A DNA stretch of 64,000 nt from contig OW204010.1 in assembly GCA_934047225.1 (NCBI GenBank), positions 248,001-312,000 on the forward strand. Reading direction: 5' to 3'. Below are positions 47,065 through 58,692 of this stretch, one piece after another. Numbering within the stretch: the stretch's first letter is position 1; every line of letters begins with the position of its first letter. A program made the translations under genes and the position numbers. Below the pieces are notes generated by a model. It was not told the DNA's origin, did no database searches, and was given only the letters and a program-made list of their open reading frames with translations. Source of the DNA: Ypsolopha sequella. Taxonomy: Eukaryota; Arthropoda; Insecta; Lepidoptera; Ypsolophidae.

Positions 47065-50000
47065 CTAACTCCCCTTAATAGAATAATTTATCAAAGATAG
47101 CTCTCCTAAAAACTCTCTAAGTTTCGGACCACTAACGGACTTCGTTAGGATGTCAGCTATCATTTTATTAGTTGGCATGTACCTAATCTCTACTTTACCA
47201 TTAAGTACACATTCACGAATAAAATGATACTTTATGTCAATGTGTTTCGTTCTGTTATGCATCATTTTGTTTGTCGCAATTTTATGAGCTGACTGATTGT
47301 CATTATTGATGACGACTGGTTTGCAGTCTACAGTTATCAAACTGCTCAGTAGGTTCTCTAAATAAATTGCTTCTTTAGAGGCTTGACTTAGACCTACATA
47401 TTCTGCCTCTGTGGAAGATAAGGATACAGTTGGTTGTTTCCTACTTTCCCAAGATACCATGTTTTTGCCTAACTTGAAAATTAATCCCGTGAACGATTTT
47501 CTATCATACGCCCCACCCCAGTCTGCATCTACGTAGCCACGCAAATGAAAGTCACCTGACTTTTTGAAAATAAGACATAGATTTGAGGTACCTTTTAGGT
47601 ATCTCAACACTCGCTTCGCGCAATTAAAGTGAGATTCATCATAACACGAGTTAAATTGTGAAAGAACACTCACCGCGTGTGCGATATCCGGTCGCGTGTT
47701 GCAGGCTAAATAATTGAGACATCCTATCAAACTTTGATAAGGTAGCGTATTGTCAGAGTCTAAAGACCTTTTTAACGTAATGCCCATCTCCATTGGAGTG
47801 GTTACTGGCTTAGAATCTGTCATGCCAAAATCGCTTACGACATTCAAAATGAATTGTTCCTGATCAAGATAAATTACATCTTTATCCTTTCTCAGCCTCA
47901 TTCCTAAAACATGTCTAGCTTCGCCCAAGTCTTTCACCTTAAATTTTTGAAGTAAACCGGCTTTTAATTTTTGTTTTTCATTTTCGCAATTGCCAAAAAC
48001 GAATATATCATCAACATAGATCACAACAACGAGTTTCTTATTATCTTTCAATTGTTTTTGATACAAACATGGTTCTATTTTCGATTGTAAAAATCCTAAG
48101 CCTAACATCTCTTTATCCAACTCATTGAACCAAGCATTCGACGCTTGTTTCAATCCATATAAAGATCGCTGAAGCTTACATACTTTGGTTTCCTCACCTT
48201 TGACAATCGCTCCTTTCGGTTGAAGCATGTAAATATCCTCCCTGATCCTACCATACAAGAAGGCAGTTGTGACGTCCCATTGGTCTATAGACCAACCGTA
48301 TTCAGACGCCAATGAGAACAATAATCTCAAGGTAGAGCTTCTAACTACAGGAGAATAGGTCTCGGAGTAGTCTACACCACGTACCTGTGTAAAACCCTTT
48401 GCTACTAGTCTAGCCTTATACTTGGTTACCTTACCATCGCTATCCTTTTTGATATTAAATACCCATTTGCATTGAATTGGCTTTTTGTCAACTGGGAGAT
48501 CAACTAGCGTCCAAGTTTCATTCTCTTTCAGTGATTGCAGCTCATGATCCATTGCCTTTCGCCACAACTCACTGTCAGGTCTCGCCATCGCTTCTTCAAT
48601 GGTCAATGGATCGCCATCAATTGCTGAGATTGCACTGCAGTAGTCAACAGGATTACGATCTCGAAGATTGTATCTTCCCTCAGGCTCAGCATTTCTTCTT
48701 GATGCAGCATCATTGTTGATTTCTATATCAACATTGTTGGTGCTATCCACCTCAATCGTTTCGTCCACATGGTTATTGTTATTAGGCAACAAATGGCGCA
48801 CAGGCTCTAACTGTTCTTCCTCTAGGTTAATAGGAACAATTGTGCTCTTCATTTGTTCACCAGTTTTGTCACCAGGAAATACGTTCTCAAGAAATTTCAC
48901 ATCTCGATAGACTTTGTATTCATTAGTCATTGGGTTCACCAATTTATACCCTTTTGTATTTGTTGGATAACCGATGAATATCATGGCTTCTGTCTTCATG
49001 TCCAATTTTTGCCTCTTTTGTTTTGGTTTCAATCCATAAGCCAAACAACCAAAAACTCGCAGATGACTTAGATCAACTTTCTTTCCTGTCCATAACTCTT
49101 CCGGTACTGCATTCGTGAGAGCCTTAGTAGGACTACGATTCTTCAAATATACGACAGTATTTACTGCCTCCGCCCAATACTTTTTACTCAAGTTCGATTC
49201 ACTCAGAAGTGTTCTGGCCTTTTCTATAATCGTTCTATTTGCCCTCTCAGCCACAGCGTTCTGCTCAGGCGTGTAGGGTACAGTTTTCTGATGTTTTATG
49301 CCTTCAGCTTTCAAAAAGTTTTCAAATACTTGATTACAGAACTCTGTTCCATTATCAGACCGTACGCACTTGATAGACTTGTTCATCTCCTTTTCTACTT
49401 CCGCCTTGTACTCACGGAACTTATTAAAAGTTTGACTTTTCTCTTGCAGAAAATACACGTGTGTTTTACGAGTATAGTCGTCGATGAACAATAATATGTA
49501 CCTAGATCCTCTGAATGAAGCACTTTCTATTGGTCCGCACAAATCAGTGTGCACTAACTCTAAAATTTCGTTAGCTCTCGTCCCTTTGTTTTTGAATGGA
49601 CTCTTAATCGTCTTTCCTTCAACACACGGAATACATGGTTCACACAAATCCGCAGCTTTAAATTCCATTCCAGTTACAAGGACTTTCAATTTATTCATGT
49701 AATTTCTACTCAAATGTGCCAACCTTTTATGCCAAATAATTGAATCGTTTACATTTTGATTTGACAGTGTCAAGTTGACGACGTCATTTTCTCTTTCTAT
49801 CAATTCATAGATTCCGTCAACTTTCTTACAGTTTGCAATAGTTCTGTTTTGAGATTGAATATTGCAACCTTCTTTGTCAAATTTAACGTCGTAATTATTT
49901 TTGGTCAATTCACTTACTGAAATTAAATTCATCGATAAATTCGGAACATGCAAAACGTTATGTAAAGGTAACTTTCCGTTTTCCCAAACTTGAGGTTCTG

Positions 50001-50892
50001 CATTTCCTCGTCCTTGCACTAGTAGCTTTTCACCGTTCGCTACTGAAATTCTCATGTTACTTACTTGTTTGTAGGTCAACATCTTGGTGCTATCATTAGT
50101 CATGTGACTTGAACATCCGCTATCTACGTACCATTTGTCTTTGTTAATCGCCTCCTTTAAATTCAGGCAGACATTCACGGTTTTACCCCGCTCTTTGCAT
50201 TCAGATGCCTTGTGTCCTTGCTTATGGCACTTGTAGCACTTATAAACAAACTTCTGCTTGAGATTCCTAGTTTTAAAAGCGGAATTCGCATCGTTTTGTG
50301 CCCTTTTCGTCAACAGAGCTTGATCTTCACTTGTATTCACTTTGGTTTGTCTATTCCCTTCTTGCAGTAACTTCGTCTTTATTTGCTCCAACGTGATCTC
50401 ATGCCCACTGTTGTCTACAGCCATTATAAGGGGGCCATACTCAGGGGTCAATCCACCCAGCAAAATCGAAATTATCCATTCATCGGATATCTTAGCATCT
50501 ATATCTGCTAACTGCTGCGCAAGGTAAATAACATTCGAAATGTATTTCTCTACACTTTTGAAATTCTCCAACTTACAGTTCCAAAGTTCTCGTTGTATGG
50601 AGATTCGTCTCCCCCAACCACGATCTTCATACGCTCTTTGTAGATTCATCCATACTTCCCTTGCTGTCTTCGCGTTGTACACATGCGTGAAGCATTCCGG
50701 CTCAAGTAATAGGCATATTGTAGTTCTCGCTTTGCGATCTTGGTCGACATCGACATTCGTGGTTTTCTCAATAACATTCCACCAGTTTCTGTTTTCTAAA
50801 TAATTTTTAACAAGAAACTTCCAATTTGGATAGTCCGTCGTACCTTTGAGCTTTTTTATTCCGCTTATCCCTGTTGTGATTTCTTCAGACAT
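47065..50892 (-). CDS. Copia Gag-Pol polyprotein, intact
   Basis: The frame is open from 50952, but the ATG at 50892 (MSEEITTGI) is the likelier start because the preceding 20 residues look non-coding; this gives about 1275 residues, normal for Copia. In order (numbered from 50952): Gag with zinc knuckle CYKCHKQGHKASEC near 240; aspartic protease WYVDSGCSSHM near 275; GAG-pre-integrase WHKRLAHL near 407; integrase core with HTDLCGP, SDNGTEF and TPEQNAVAERANRT (470-570); reverse transcriptase with KARLVAKGFTQ near 845 and YVDD near 976; RNase H with DADWGG near 1140 and SLSSTEAEYVGL near 1185. The integrase-before-RT order defines Copia. All catalytic motifs are present, so the copy may be active. 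Confidence 0.95.
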   Translation of the reverse strand: MSEEITTGISGIKKLKGTTDYPNWKFLVKNYLENRNWWNVIEKTTNVDVDQDRKARTTICLLLEPECFTHVYNAKTAREVWMNLQRAYEDRGWGRRISIQRELWNCKLENFKSVEKYISNVIYLAQQLADIDAKISDEWIISILLGGLTPEYGPLIMAVDNSGHEITLEQIKTKLLQEGNRQTKVNTSEDQALLTKRAQNDANSAFKTRNLKQKFVYKCYKCHKQGHKASECKERGKTVNVCLNLKEAINKDKWYVDSGCSSHMTNDSTKMLTYKQVSNMRISVANGEKLLVQGRGNAEPQVWENGKLPLHNVLHVPNLSMNLISVSELTKNNYDVKFDKEGCNIQSQNRTIANCKKVDGIYELIERENDVVNLTLSNQNVNDSIIWHKRLAHLSRNYMNKLKVLVTGMEFKAADLCEPCIPCVEGKTIKSPFKNKGTRANEILELVHTDLCGPIESASFRGSRYILLFIDDYTRKTHVYFLQEKSQTFNKFREYKAEVEKEMNKSIKCVRSDNGTEFCNQVFENFLKAEGIKHQKTVPYTPEQNAVAERANRTIIEKARTLLSESNLSKKYWAEAVNTVVYLKNRSPTKALTNAVPEELWTGKKVDLSHLRVFGCLAYGLKPKQKRQKLDMKTEAMIFIGYPTNTKGYKLVNPMTNEYKVYRDVKFLENVFPGDKTGEQMKSTIVPINLEEEQLEPVRHLLPNNNNHVDETIEVDSTNNVDIEINNDAASRRNAEPEGRYNLRDRNPVDYCSAISAIDGDPLTIEEAMARPDSELWRKAMDHELQSLKENETWTLVDLPVDKKPIQCKWVFNIKKDSDGKVTKYKARLVAKGFTQVRGVDYSETYSPVVRSSTLRLLFSLASEYGWSIDQWDVTTAFLYGRIREDIYMLQPKGAIVKGEETKVCKLQRSLYGLKQASNAWFNELDKEMLGLGFLQSKIEPCLYQKQLKDNKKLVVVIYVDDIFVFGNCENEKQKLKAGLLQKFKVKDLGEARHVLGMRLRKDKDVIYLDQEQFILNVVSDFGMTDSKPVTTPMEMGITLKRSLDSDNTLPYQSLIGCLNYLACNTRPDIAHAVSVLSQFNSCYDESHFNCAKRVLRYLKGTSNLCLIFKKSGDFHLRGYVDADWGGAYDRKSFTGLIFKLGKNMVSWESRKQPTVSLSSTEAEYVGLSQASKEAIYLENLLSSLITVDCKPVVINNDNQSAHKIATNKMMHNRTKHIDIKYHFIRECVLNGKVEIRYMPTNKMIADILTKSVSGPKLREFLGELSLINYSIKGS

Positions 50893-51007
50893 TTTGTTGT
50901 CAATGTCAATTGGATAAACAGAAAATAAAATTTCACAATCGCACAAACACAATATTTTGTTACTTCACTGATTTATTTGTTTAATCCTCAGTGATCGGCC
51001 CATAACC

Positions 51008-51201
51008 TAATTGAAATTAAAAGGTTTCAGTGGTATAAGAGGATATATTTGTAAATAAACATTTTCACATGCGTCTGTCACGCACCAAGTTAAGACATCA
51101 AGTAAGAGACAACAGTTTGTTTTACAGAAGTGACAATACTAATCGTTCGTATATGGAATACAATTATCTTGCATGCGGCCAGTGGCCCATATACTCCAAC
51201 A
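51008..51201 (-). repeat. 5' LTR of the Copia element
   Basis: 194 bp, apparently identical to the LTR at 46686. It would carry the promoter for the element; I do not see a clear TATA box. Confidence 0.92.
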
Positions 51202-51410
51202 AATGCACATACCTGCCCATACACTGGTACACTCTAGTAATGCACATACCTGTCCATACACTGGTACACTCTAGTAATGCACATACCTGTCCATACACTG
51301 GTACACTCTAGTAATGCACATACCTGTCCATACACTGGTACACTCTAGTAATGCACATACCTGCCCATACACTGGTACACTCTAGTAATGCACATACCTG
51401 TCCATACACT
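51202..51410. repeat. 37-bp minisatellite, right part (~6 units)
   Basis: The continuation of the array at 46093 after the Copia insertion. A stray partial unit (actggtacactctagt) is seen near 51800. Confidence 0.95.
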
Positions 51411-51858
51411 CATATTACGGCGTATTTACCCTAGGGCCAAAAGGGCCATGGCCGGGGCGGCAGGCTGCGAGGGGCGGCACAAACAATTAATAATTAGCTA
51501 TTCTTAATACCTATAGAAGCTGACTTGACAAAATCCGTTAATTATGACCGTGTCATTGAAGAATTTTGTAACTAATTTGGCTCAGAAAAAAAGTAAATAT
51601 TGAATAAATGGTGTCTGCGCATGGCCTTTTTAGTTTTTTCATTCATTATCACCATTCTTAGCCCACATCAACACATTGTTGGATTTTATTATATTTTATA
51701 ATTGAAATATTTTTGCTTTTTTCTCGTTATTTTATGGAGCGTCAAACCTTACAGGCCCAGAGGGCGCTAAATGTTAAAATATGACACTGCATAGACTGGT
51801 ACTGGTACACTCTAGTCAGAGAATATAAAATATTACTACGTGAAGAAGCGACACTCAC

Positions 51859-51882
51859 CTCCCCCCGCAAGTTTATCGTCCC
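51859..51882 (-). CDS. Candidate 24-nt microexon of the psq locus
   Basis: On the minus strand, ccactgacttgcag|GG opens and GGAG|gtgagt closes a 24-nt exon, both close to splice consensus. Its length is a multiple of three. Entered in phase 1 it reads DDKLAGG and leaves in phase 1, which is the phase needed by the exon at 43426 (and by that at 39005). The frame-neutral length would allow optional inclusion. It is supported only by splice sites and phase, so the call is tentative. Confidence 0.5.
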
Positions 51883-52159
51883 CTGCAAGTCAGTGGCAAA
51901 TCTGATGGCAACATTGCTGCCAGATCTAGAGTTTTTTGTCCACTTAGCGCTCAAAATTTGTTTTTGGTGCCTAGCGGAAAATCTAGCGCTATTTCGGATT
52001 TTTTCATTTGTTTCATTATTTTTAGCGGTTATTCGGAATAATTTTGGGAAACCGATTTTTTGTTTCAGTGATGATAAGTCTACTTGCATTAATTTAATTT
52101 GGTACAAAATTTCATTATCTTCCTTTAAAATTCTTTACGGCTCCATAAATGACGTATTT

Positions 52160-52380
52160 TTCTAAGAAGCCTATCAATTAATAATAATAATAATAATAAT
52201 AATTTTTATTTGGTACAATAATTTTGGATAAGAAAAACAAAAACCAAGTTATAAGTTAAGTAAGCAAATGATTGCTTGTGATAAAAATATAACATAAAAA
52301 TGTGCCGTTGGCAACTGTGGTAATATAAAATTGTAATACAGTCACCAACGCCTTCCTATAGGTGTACAATAATTACAAAA
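52160..52380 (-). mobile_element. 3' end of a non-LTR element with AAT tail
   Basis: (AAT)n at 52176-52202 followed by tttttatttggtacaataat resembles the tail and 3' UTR of LINEs elsewhere in the window, in minus orientation. It contains a small inverted repeat (gccgttggcaactg / cagtcaccaacg). Confidence 0.4.
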
Positions 52381-52555
52381 TTTGCGTATTACATGGTGTT
52401 TGAATTTTAACAAAGAACAAAAGAGAAAAAAAATATATATATGGTTTGATTTAACAAAAAATAGTAAAAGAACAATTTTAAAAACAAAATTTAAAAATAA
52501 AATTAAAATTAGCATGCAAATTATTAAAAAAGATTGTATGAGAGAGGGTGTGAAG

Positions 52556-52755
52556 GTGTGTGTGTGTGTGTGTGTGAGTGAGAGGGAGAGGGTGTGTGTG
52601 TGTGTGAGAGGGTGTGTGTGTGATGTTGAGAGGGTGTGTGAGAGAGGGTGTAAGAGTGAGTATGTATACTTATATATACACAAACTTCGTTTATTCGTAC
52701 CCATAAGTATATATATATATATATATATACTTATGGGTAGGAACAAACGAAGTTT
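52556..52755. repeat. GT-rich microsatellite and AT-centred palindrome
   Basis: Interrupted (TG)n/(GAG)n tracts at 52556-52660. Then 52682-52755 forms a palindrome with aaacttcgtttattcgtacc arms around an AT repeat. The 147-157-residue open frames here are low-complexity artefacts. Confidence 0.7.
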
Positions 52756-53014
52756 TGGGACTTGTTTGTGTAAATGTGTGTGCAATCAGTTAATCAATAA
52801 GGCCACCAATATACAACATATGAATCTAGCGCTTTTTGTAAAAAAATATGTTTAGCGGAATCTAGCGCTTTTTACATCGGAGTTAGCGCGCAACACTCAA
52901 TTGGACCTGCTGGCAGTGGCAGCTCTGGCTGGATGGCAAGCAGAGCTCAAGGTACCGCTCGTTCGCTGCGCGCGTATTTTGTTTTGTTTTATTACGTTAC
53001 TGATTTTTAATCAA

Positions 53015-55729
53015 CCCGTGATCGACACGAATGGTCACAGTGACCGGCTATGGCGGACGGTAGAGAACGACTGTCAGACCCGTGACCCGTGGTCGACACG
53101 AATGGTCACAGTGACCGGCTATGGCGGACGGTAGAGAACGACTGTCAGACCCGTGACCCGTGATCGACACGAATGGTCACAGTGACCGGCTATGGCGGAC
53201 GGTAGAGAACGACTGTCAGACCCGTGACCCGTGGTCGACACGAATGGTCACAGTGACCGGCTATGGCGGACGGTAGAGAACGACTGTCAGACCCGTGACC
53301 CGTGGTCGACACGAATGGTCACAGTGACCGGCTATGGCGGACGGTAGAGAACGACTGTCAGACCCGTGACCCGTGGTCGACACGAATGGTCACAGTGACC
53401 GGCTATGGCGGACGGTAGAGAACGACTGTCAGACCCGTGACCCGTGGTCGACACGAATGGTCACAGTGACCGGCTATGGCGGACGGTAGAGAACGACTGT
53501 CAGACCCGTGACCCGTGGTCGACACGAATGGTCACAGTGACCGGCTATGGCGGACGGTAGAGAACGACTGTCAGACCCGTGACCCGTGGTCGACACGAAT
53601 GGTCACAGTGACCGGCTATGGCGGACGGTAGAGAACGACTGTCAGACCCGTGACCCGTGATCGACACGAATGGTCACAGTGACCGGCTATGGCGGACGGT
53701 AGAGAACGACTGTCAGACCCGTGACCCGTGGTCGACACGAATGGTCACAGTGACCGGCTATGGCGGACGGTAGAGAACGACTGTCAGACCCGTGACCCGT
53801 GGTCGACACGAATGGTCACAGTGACCGGCTATGGCGGACGGTAGAGAACGACTGTCAGACCCGTGACCCGTGGTCGACACGAATGGTCACAGTGACCGGC
53901 TATGGCGGACGGTAGAGAACGACTGTCAGACCCGTGACCCGTGATCGACACGAATGGTCACAGTGACCGGCTATGGCGGACGGTAGAGAACGACTGTCAG
54001 ACCCGTGACCCGTGGTCGACACGAATGGTCACAGTGACCGGCTATGGCGGACGGTAGAGAACGACTGTCAGACCCGTGACCCGTGGTCGACACGAATGGT
54101 CACAGTGACCGGCTATGGCGGACGGTAGAGAACGACTGTCAGACCCGTGACCCGTGGTCGACACGAATGGTCACAGTGACCGGCTATGGCGGACGGTAGA
54201 GAACGACTGTCAGACCCGTGACCCGTGGTCGACACGAATGGTCACAGTGACCGGCTATGGCGGACGGTAGAGAACGACTGTCAGACCCGTGACCCGTGGT
54301 CGACACGAATGGTCACAGTGACCGGCTATGGCGGACGGTAGAGAACGACTGTCAGACCCGTGACCCGTGATCGACACGAATGGTCACAGTGACCGGCTAT
54401 GGCGGACGGTAGAGAACGACTGTCAGACCCGTGACCCGTGGTCGACACGAATGGTCACAGTGACCGGCTATGGCGGACGGTAGAGAACGACTGTCAGACC
54501 CGTGACCCGTGGTCGACACGAATGGTCACAGTGACCGGCTATGGCGGACGGTAGAGAACGACTGTCAGACCCGTGACCCGTGGTCGACACGAATGGTCAC
54601 AGTGACCGGCTATGGCGGACGGTAGAGAACGACTGTCAGACCCGTGACCCGTGATCGACACGAATGGTCACAGTGACCGGCTATGGCGGACGGTAGAGAA
54701 CGACTGTCAGACCCGTGACCCGTGATCGACACGAATGGTCACAGTGACCGGCTATGGCGGACGGTAGAGAACGACTGTCAGACCCGTGACCCGTGGTCGA
54801 CACGAATGGTCACAGTGACCGGCTATGGCGGACGGTAGAGAACGACTGTCAGACCCGTAACCCGTGGTCGACACGAATGGTCACAGTGACCGGCTATGGC
54901 GGACGGTAGAGAACGACTGTCAGACCCGTGACCCGTGGTCGACACGAATGGTCACAGTGACCGGCTATGGCGGACGGTAGAGAACGACTGTCAGACCCGT
55001 GACCCGTGGTCGACACGAATGGTCACAGTGACCGGCTATGGCGGACGGTAGAGAACGACTGTCAGACCCGTAACCCGTGGTCGACACGAATGGTCAGTGA
55101 CCGGCTATGGCGGACGGTAGAGAACGACTGTCAGACCCGTGACCCGTGGTCGACACGAATGGTCACAGTGACCGGCTATGGCGGACGGTAGAGAACGACT
55201 GTCAGACCCGTGACCCGTGATCGACACGAATGGTCACAGTGACCGGCTATGGCGGACGGTAGAGAACGACTGTCAGACCCGTGACCCGTGATCGACACGA
55301 ATGGTCACAGTGACCGGCTATGGCGGACGGTAGAGAACGACTGTCAGACCCGTGACCCGTGATCGACACGAATGGTCACAGTGACCGGCTATGGCGGACG
55401 GTAGAGAACGACTGTCAGACCCGTGACCCGTGATCGACACGAATGGTCACAGTGACCGGCTATGGCGGACGGTAGAGAACGACTGTCAGACCCGTGACCC
55501 GTGGTCGACACGAATGGTCACAGTGACCGGCTATGGCGGACGGTAGAGAACGACTGTCAGACCCGTGACCCGTGGTCGACACGAATGGTCACAGTGACCG
55601 GCTATGGCGGACGGTAGAGAACGACTGTCAGACCCGTGACCCGTGATCGACACGAATGGTCACAGTGACCGGCTATGGCGGACGGTAGAGAACGACTGTC
55701 AGACCCGTGACCCGTGGTCGACACGAATG
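53015..55729. repeat. 71-bp minisatellite, ~38 units
   Basis: Units carry cgacacgaatggtcacagtg, accggctatggcggacgg and agaacgactgtcagaccc. The main variant is cgtggtcgac versus cgtgatcgac; rarer are cgtaaccc and a 2-nt loss near 55095. The A variant at 53660/53944 recurs at 54370/54654, 710 bp (10 units) later. Each unit holds GGTCACAGTGACC, a perfect inverted repeat of GGTCA spaced by 3. Confidence 0.95.
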
Positions 55730-55820
55730 CATGCGAGTGCGCTGCTAAAATGAATATTGCAAATCAGCATAAAATCATGTAAAATTTATTGAAAAAGGCG
55801 TTACTTTGCGGAAGTCCATC

Positions 55821-55899
55821 ATAAATTTGTGGATATATTAATAATTTGCAATATAGTTTAGCGGAATATTGCAAATTATTAATATATCCACAAATTTAT
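55821..55899. repeat. Hairpin with ~34-bp arms
   Basis: ataaatttgtggatatatta and its complement taatatatccacaaatttat flank a short loop. Probably a foldback MITE. Confidence 0.6.
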
Positions 55900-55929
55900 A
55901 AAATCATGTGTTCCTACAAGAGTAAGTAA

Positions 55930-58560
55930 ACAAATTTAAGAACCACACACAACGACAAAGTTTGACATAGTCGGACCGTAGTATTTATTGGCCGGACCTA
56001 TGCTAGTACATGATGTTACACGAGATTTTATACATTTAGATTTTACCCGTGTAAGAAAACGTTTGTATATCTTCTCATTGTACTTTTTGTGTTTCCTTCT
56101 TTTGTACTTATTATCTATGGATTTTCTCAAAATTCAAACTATGAAAGAATGGTGAAGTAAGGGTTAGAAAAGAAATGTCAGAAATAACAACTAATATTTT
56201 ATCGAAGAAATAATTTTAAAATGCTGAATTGTTTAGAAAATTAATCGAAACGGAGTATTCGAAAATTGTTTTCCAAGAAGTTAACTAAGTTAAATTTTAG
56301 AAACGGACGGCAGGTAACGTTTTGATATTATTTGCTTTGTTACTTGGTAGCCTTGTTTATACTTAGGGATAAACCTATTTAAGATGTGCATTTCTACATT
56401 GCAGCGTGCTGCCGTCCTTTAATTCATTAATTTTAATTGAAAGATCGAGAGCGAAGGAAGAAAGTTGTTCGAAAACATCTGGACCGTTTTGTCCTATATA
56501 AAGGATGTACAGGAGGTTCAAGACGAGTAAGATAAGTACTCATGGTGCAAGATAATGTAAATAATAATATTTAGCCGAATTTAAGAATTGTCCTATATAA
56601 AGGACATTACAAAATATATTTTGAGAAAATTCAGGATTGAATTTTGATGTAAATATTATTTAGATTATTCATTTTTTTTTAAACTTAACATCTATCTTTA
56701 TTTTATACTAGTAGAGTTGTTTCTTTTTTTTTTTAATTCTGAAGGAGAATTTTCTTTTTTTTTGTGTCATAAAGGTTTTCTTAATTTTTACTTAATAAAT
56801 TAAGTGGCGCTCAACGTTTCTTTTGTTTATACATTCTGTAGCGTAAATCCAAAATTAAGTCGAACCAGAAGTAGTAATCTCGTAACAATCTGTAATTAGC
56901 TTTTTAAGAGGATCCCCTTAACGTACAGTGAAATGTTCTAATAAAAACATCTGTCAAATCTTTCGACAGCCATACTTTAATTTGAATGTGTTGGAGCGAG
57001 TTTTCTGTACCATCCTGAAAAAAACAGGTTTAAATGAAAACTTCAACAAATGCATATCTTCAATACATATTTATTGTAACTTCCATAACATAGCAAAACT
57101 CGTACAATCGTATTATATTTAGTCATAAAAATTATAAATATTGTATATAATTATTACAGGCCGGATTTAGTATATTTTGACAAAAAAGTAAAATACTGAC
57201 ATAAAGTAAATAATTTATATTTGACAGATTACGGTGAACAAAATCAACTACCAAACTTTTATAAGTTTAACGTTTACAACTCAAAACTATGAGAATAATA
57301 ATAATAATACTGTAAAACTGTAAAACACTGACACATAAGTACTTAAATCTAACAATAGCCACTTATGTACTAAAATGTATATTATATACTATATCAAGTA
57401 TAACTAGTAGGCACTTCACGGATTTAGGCTCATGTTACAAATATGTAGACAGTTACATGTTTTATATGTCAAGTTATCGATATACGTTGTATACTGTATT
57501 CAGCGACAAGATGCAAAGCGGTCCATTCACCCCTTGTATTATGATACTTAAATTGAGAAAACAAAACTTCCGACATGTATGACTTATGTTATGAAATGTA
57601 ACTTCACATGATTATCATAGTAAGAGGGTCAGGTCACGAGCAGTCATAGGCCAGCTGCTTCTTTTGTGTCAAGAGTCGAGACGGCGGCATTTCCTTTGAC
57701 GCAGCGCGGCGACAGATGTCAGTCGGGGGAATAACCCGGTGTGCATCGTGTCGCTAAACGTAGTGTAGAGACACAATCTCTTTCGGTATAAAAACTAGTT
57801 CGTTTTATAAAATTAATTATAATCTCTTCGAATCGTTAGATAATTGTAACAGAAGCCTGAAGATAAGTAGTTAAGACTACAAATATAAGCAGATATTTTG
57901 AACATCCTCTAAGTACTGGGCACAGTCAACTTAATATAATTTACAAACTAGATAAAGTTATAATTTCATCTTCGTATATACCGAGTGTCAGTTGACAGGT
58001 CTCTTCGAATAAAACTTCATATTCTACTGATCACACTGAATAAGTTTCACAAACAACCAAAACAGACCAAATGAGAAAAAATAACAAAAATACACAGTAG
58101 GTTTTCAAAATTATTAAGGTGAAGTGGGCATAGGGATAACTTGCTGTGTGAGTGTAGGATTTTTTTTTTTTTTTGAGGAGAGCGCGAGCGAGCGTGGAAG
58201 ATATTGTATATTTTCAATTCCAACGTGGGCAAAGATATGACGGAAACTTTATATACTGGTTAGAATCCGGAGCGTGGTGAGGGATTCAAAGGCACAAGTA
58301 ACAGAATAAATTTGCTCTCGTGTGACACATACAACTTTTCACCTCACTAGCGAGAAAACACAGATGTAAAGACACCATCTTTTCGAAGGAACTTATAAGA
58401 ATTCAATGGTTTTTTTCTTTAAGCAATACACCATATAAAATTATTACACATAAAATAAAATGTAAGTAGTGTTAATTGAATCCCAAAAGCCGCGAAAAAT
58501 CGGAAAATCTTCGATAAACCGATCGAAGACGCAAAACATAACCATCACGCGGGAGTTTTA
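55930..58560 (-). other. Intronic sequence, nothing firmly identified
   Basis: I see no supported exon. A tcctatataaaggac-type inverted motif occurs near 56492 and 56590. Near 57640-57800 the sequence is less AT-rich and ends with ggtataaaaactag, which could be a TATA box, but there is no other promoter evidence. Confidence 0.35.
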
Positions 58561-58574
58561 CTTTATCCGTTTCC

Positions 58575-58692
58575 GGATTCCATACACATTGGGAGGCTAT
58601 ACACAGGATTTCGAGAATTTCGAGAGTTTACCTTGTCTATGGTATCCGACAAGCTGTGGGGCTGTGTATAGTATCTCAATGTGTATGGAATC
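58575..58692. repeat. Hairpin with ~33-bp arms
   Basis: ggattccatacacattggga pairs with atctcaatgtgtatggaatc, and ggctatacacag pairs with ctgtgtatag. Foldback MITE-like. Confidence 0.6.

Larger units (their letters stand above)
46686..51201 (-). mobile_element. Full-length Ty1/Copia LTR retrotransposon
   Basis: Two 194-bp LTRs (46686-46879 and 51008-51201) look identical base for base. Flanking AATGC (46681-46685 and 51202-51206) is a 5-bp target-site duplication within the 37-bp array. On the minus strand the 5' LTR is followed by a primer-binding-site candidate (GGTTATGGGCC), and a purine tract (AAGGGGGC) precedes the 3' LTR. One unbroken Gag-Pol frame lies between. Identical LTRs and an intact frame mark a very recent insertion. 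Confidence 0.95.

Noticed and set aside
48477..50803. Plus-strand open frames of 60-90 codons within the Copia element
   Set aside because: They are shadows of the long minus-strand polyprotein.
52342..52855. Open frames of 147 and 157 codons
   Set aside because: They consist of microsatellite and palindrome translation (Cys/Val or Leu/Thr/His runs) with no domain.
57640..57830. Internal promoter with TATA box (tataaaaactag)
   Set aside because: A TATA-like string in AT-rich DNA without an initiator, a downstream exon or other support is not enough.
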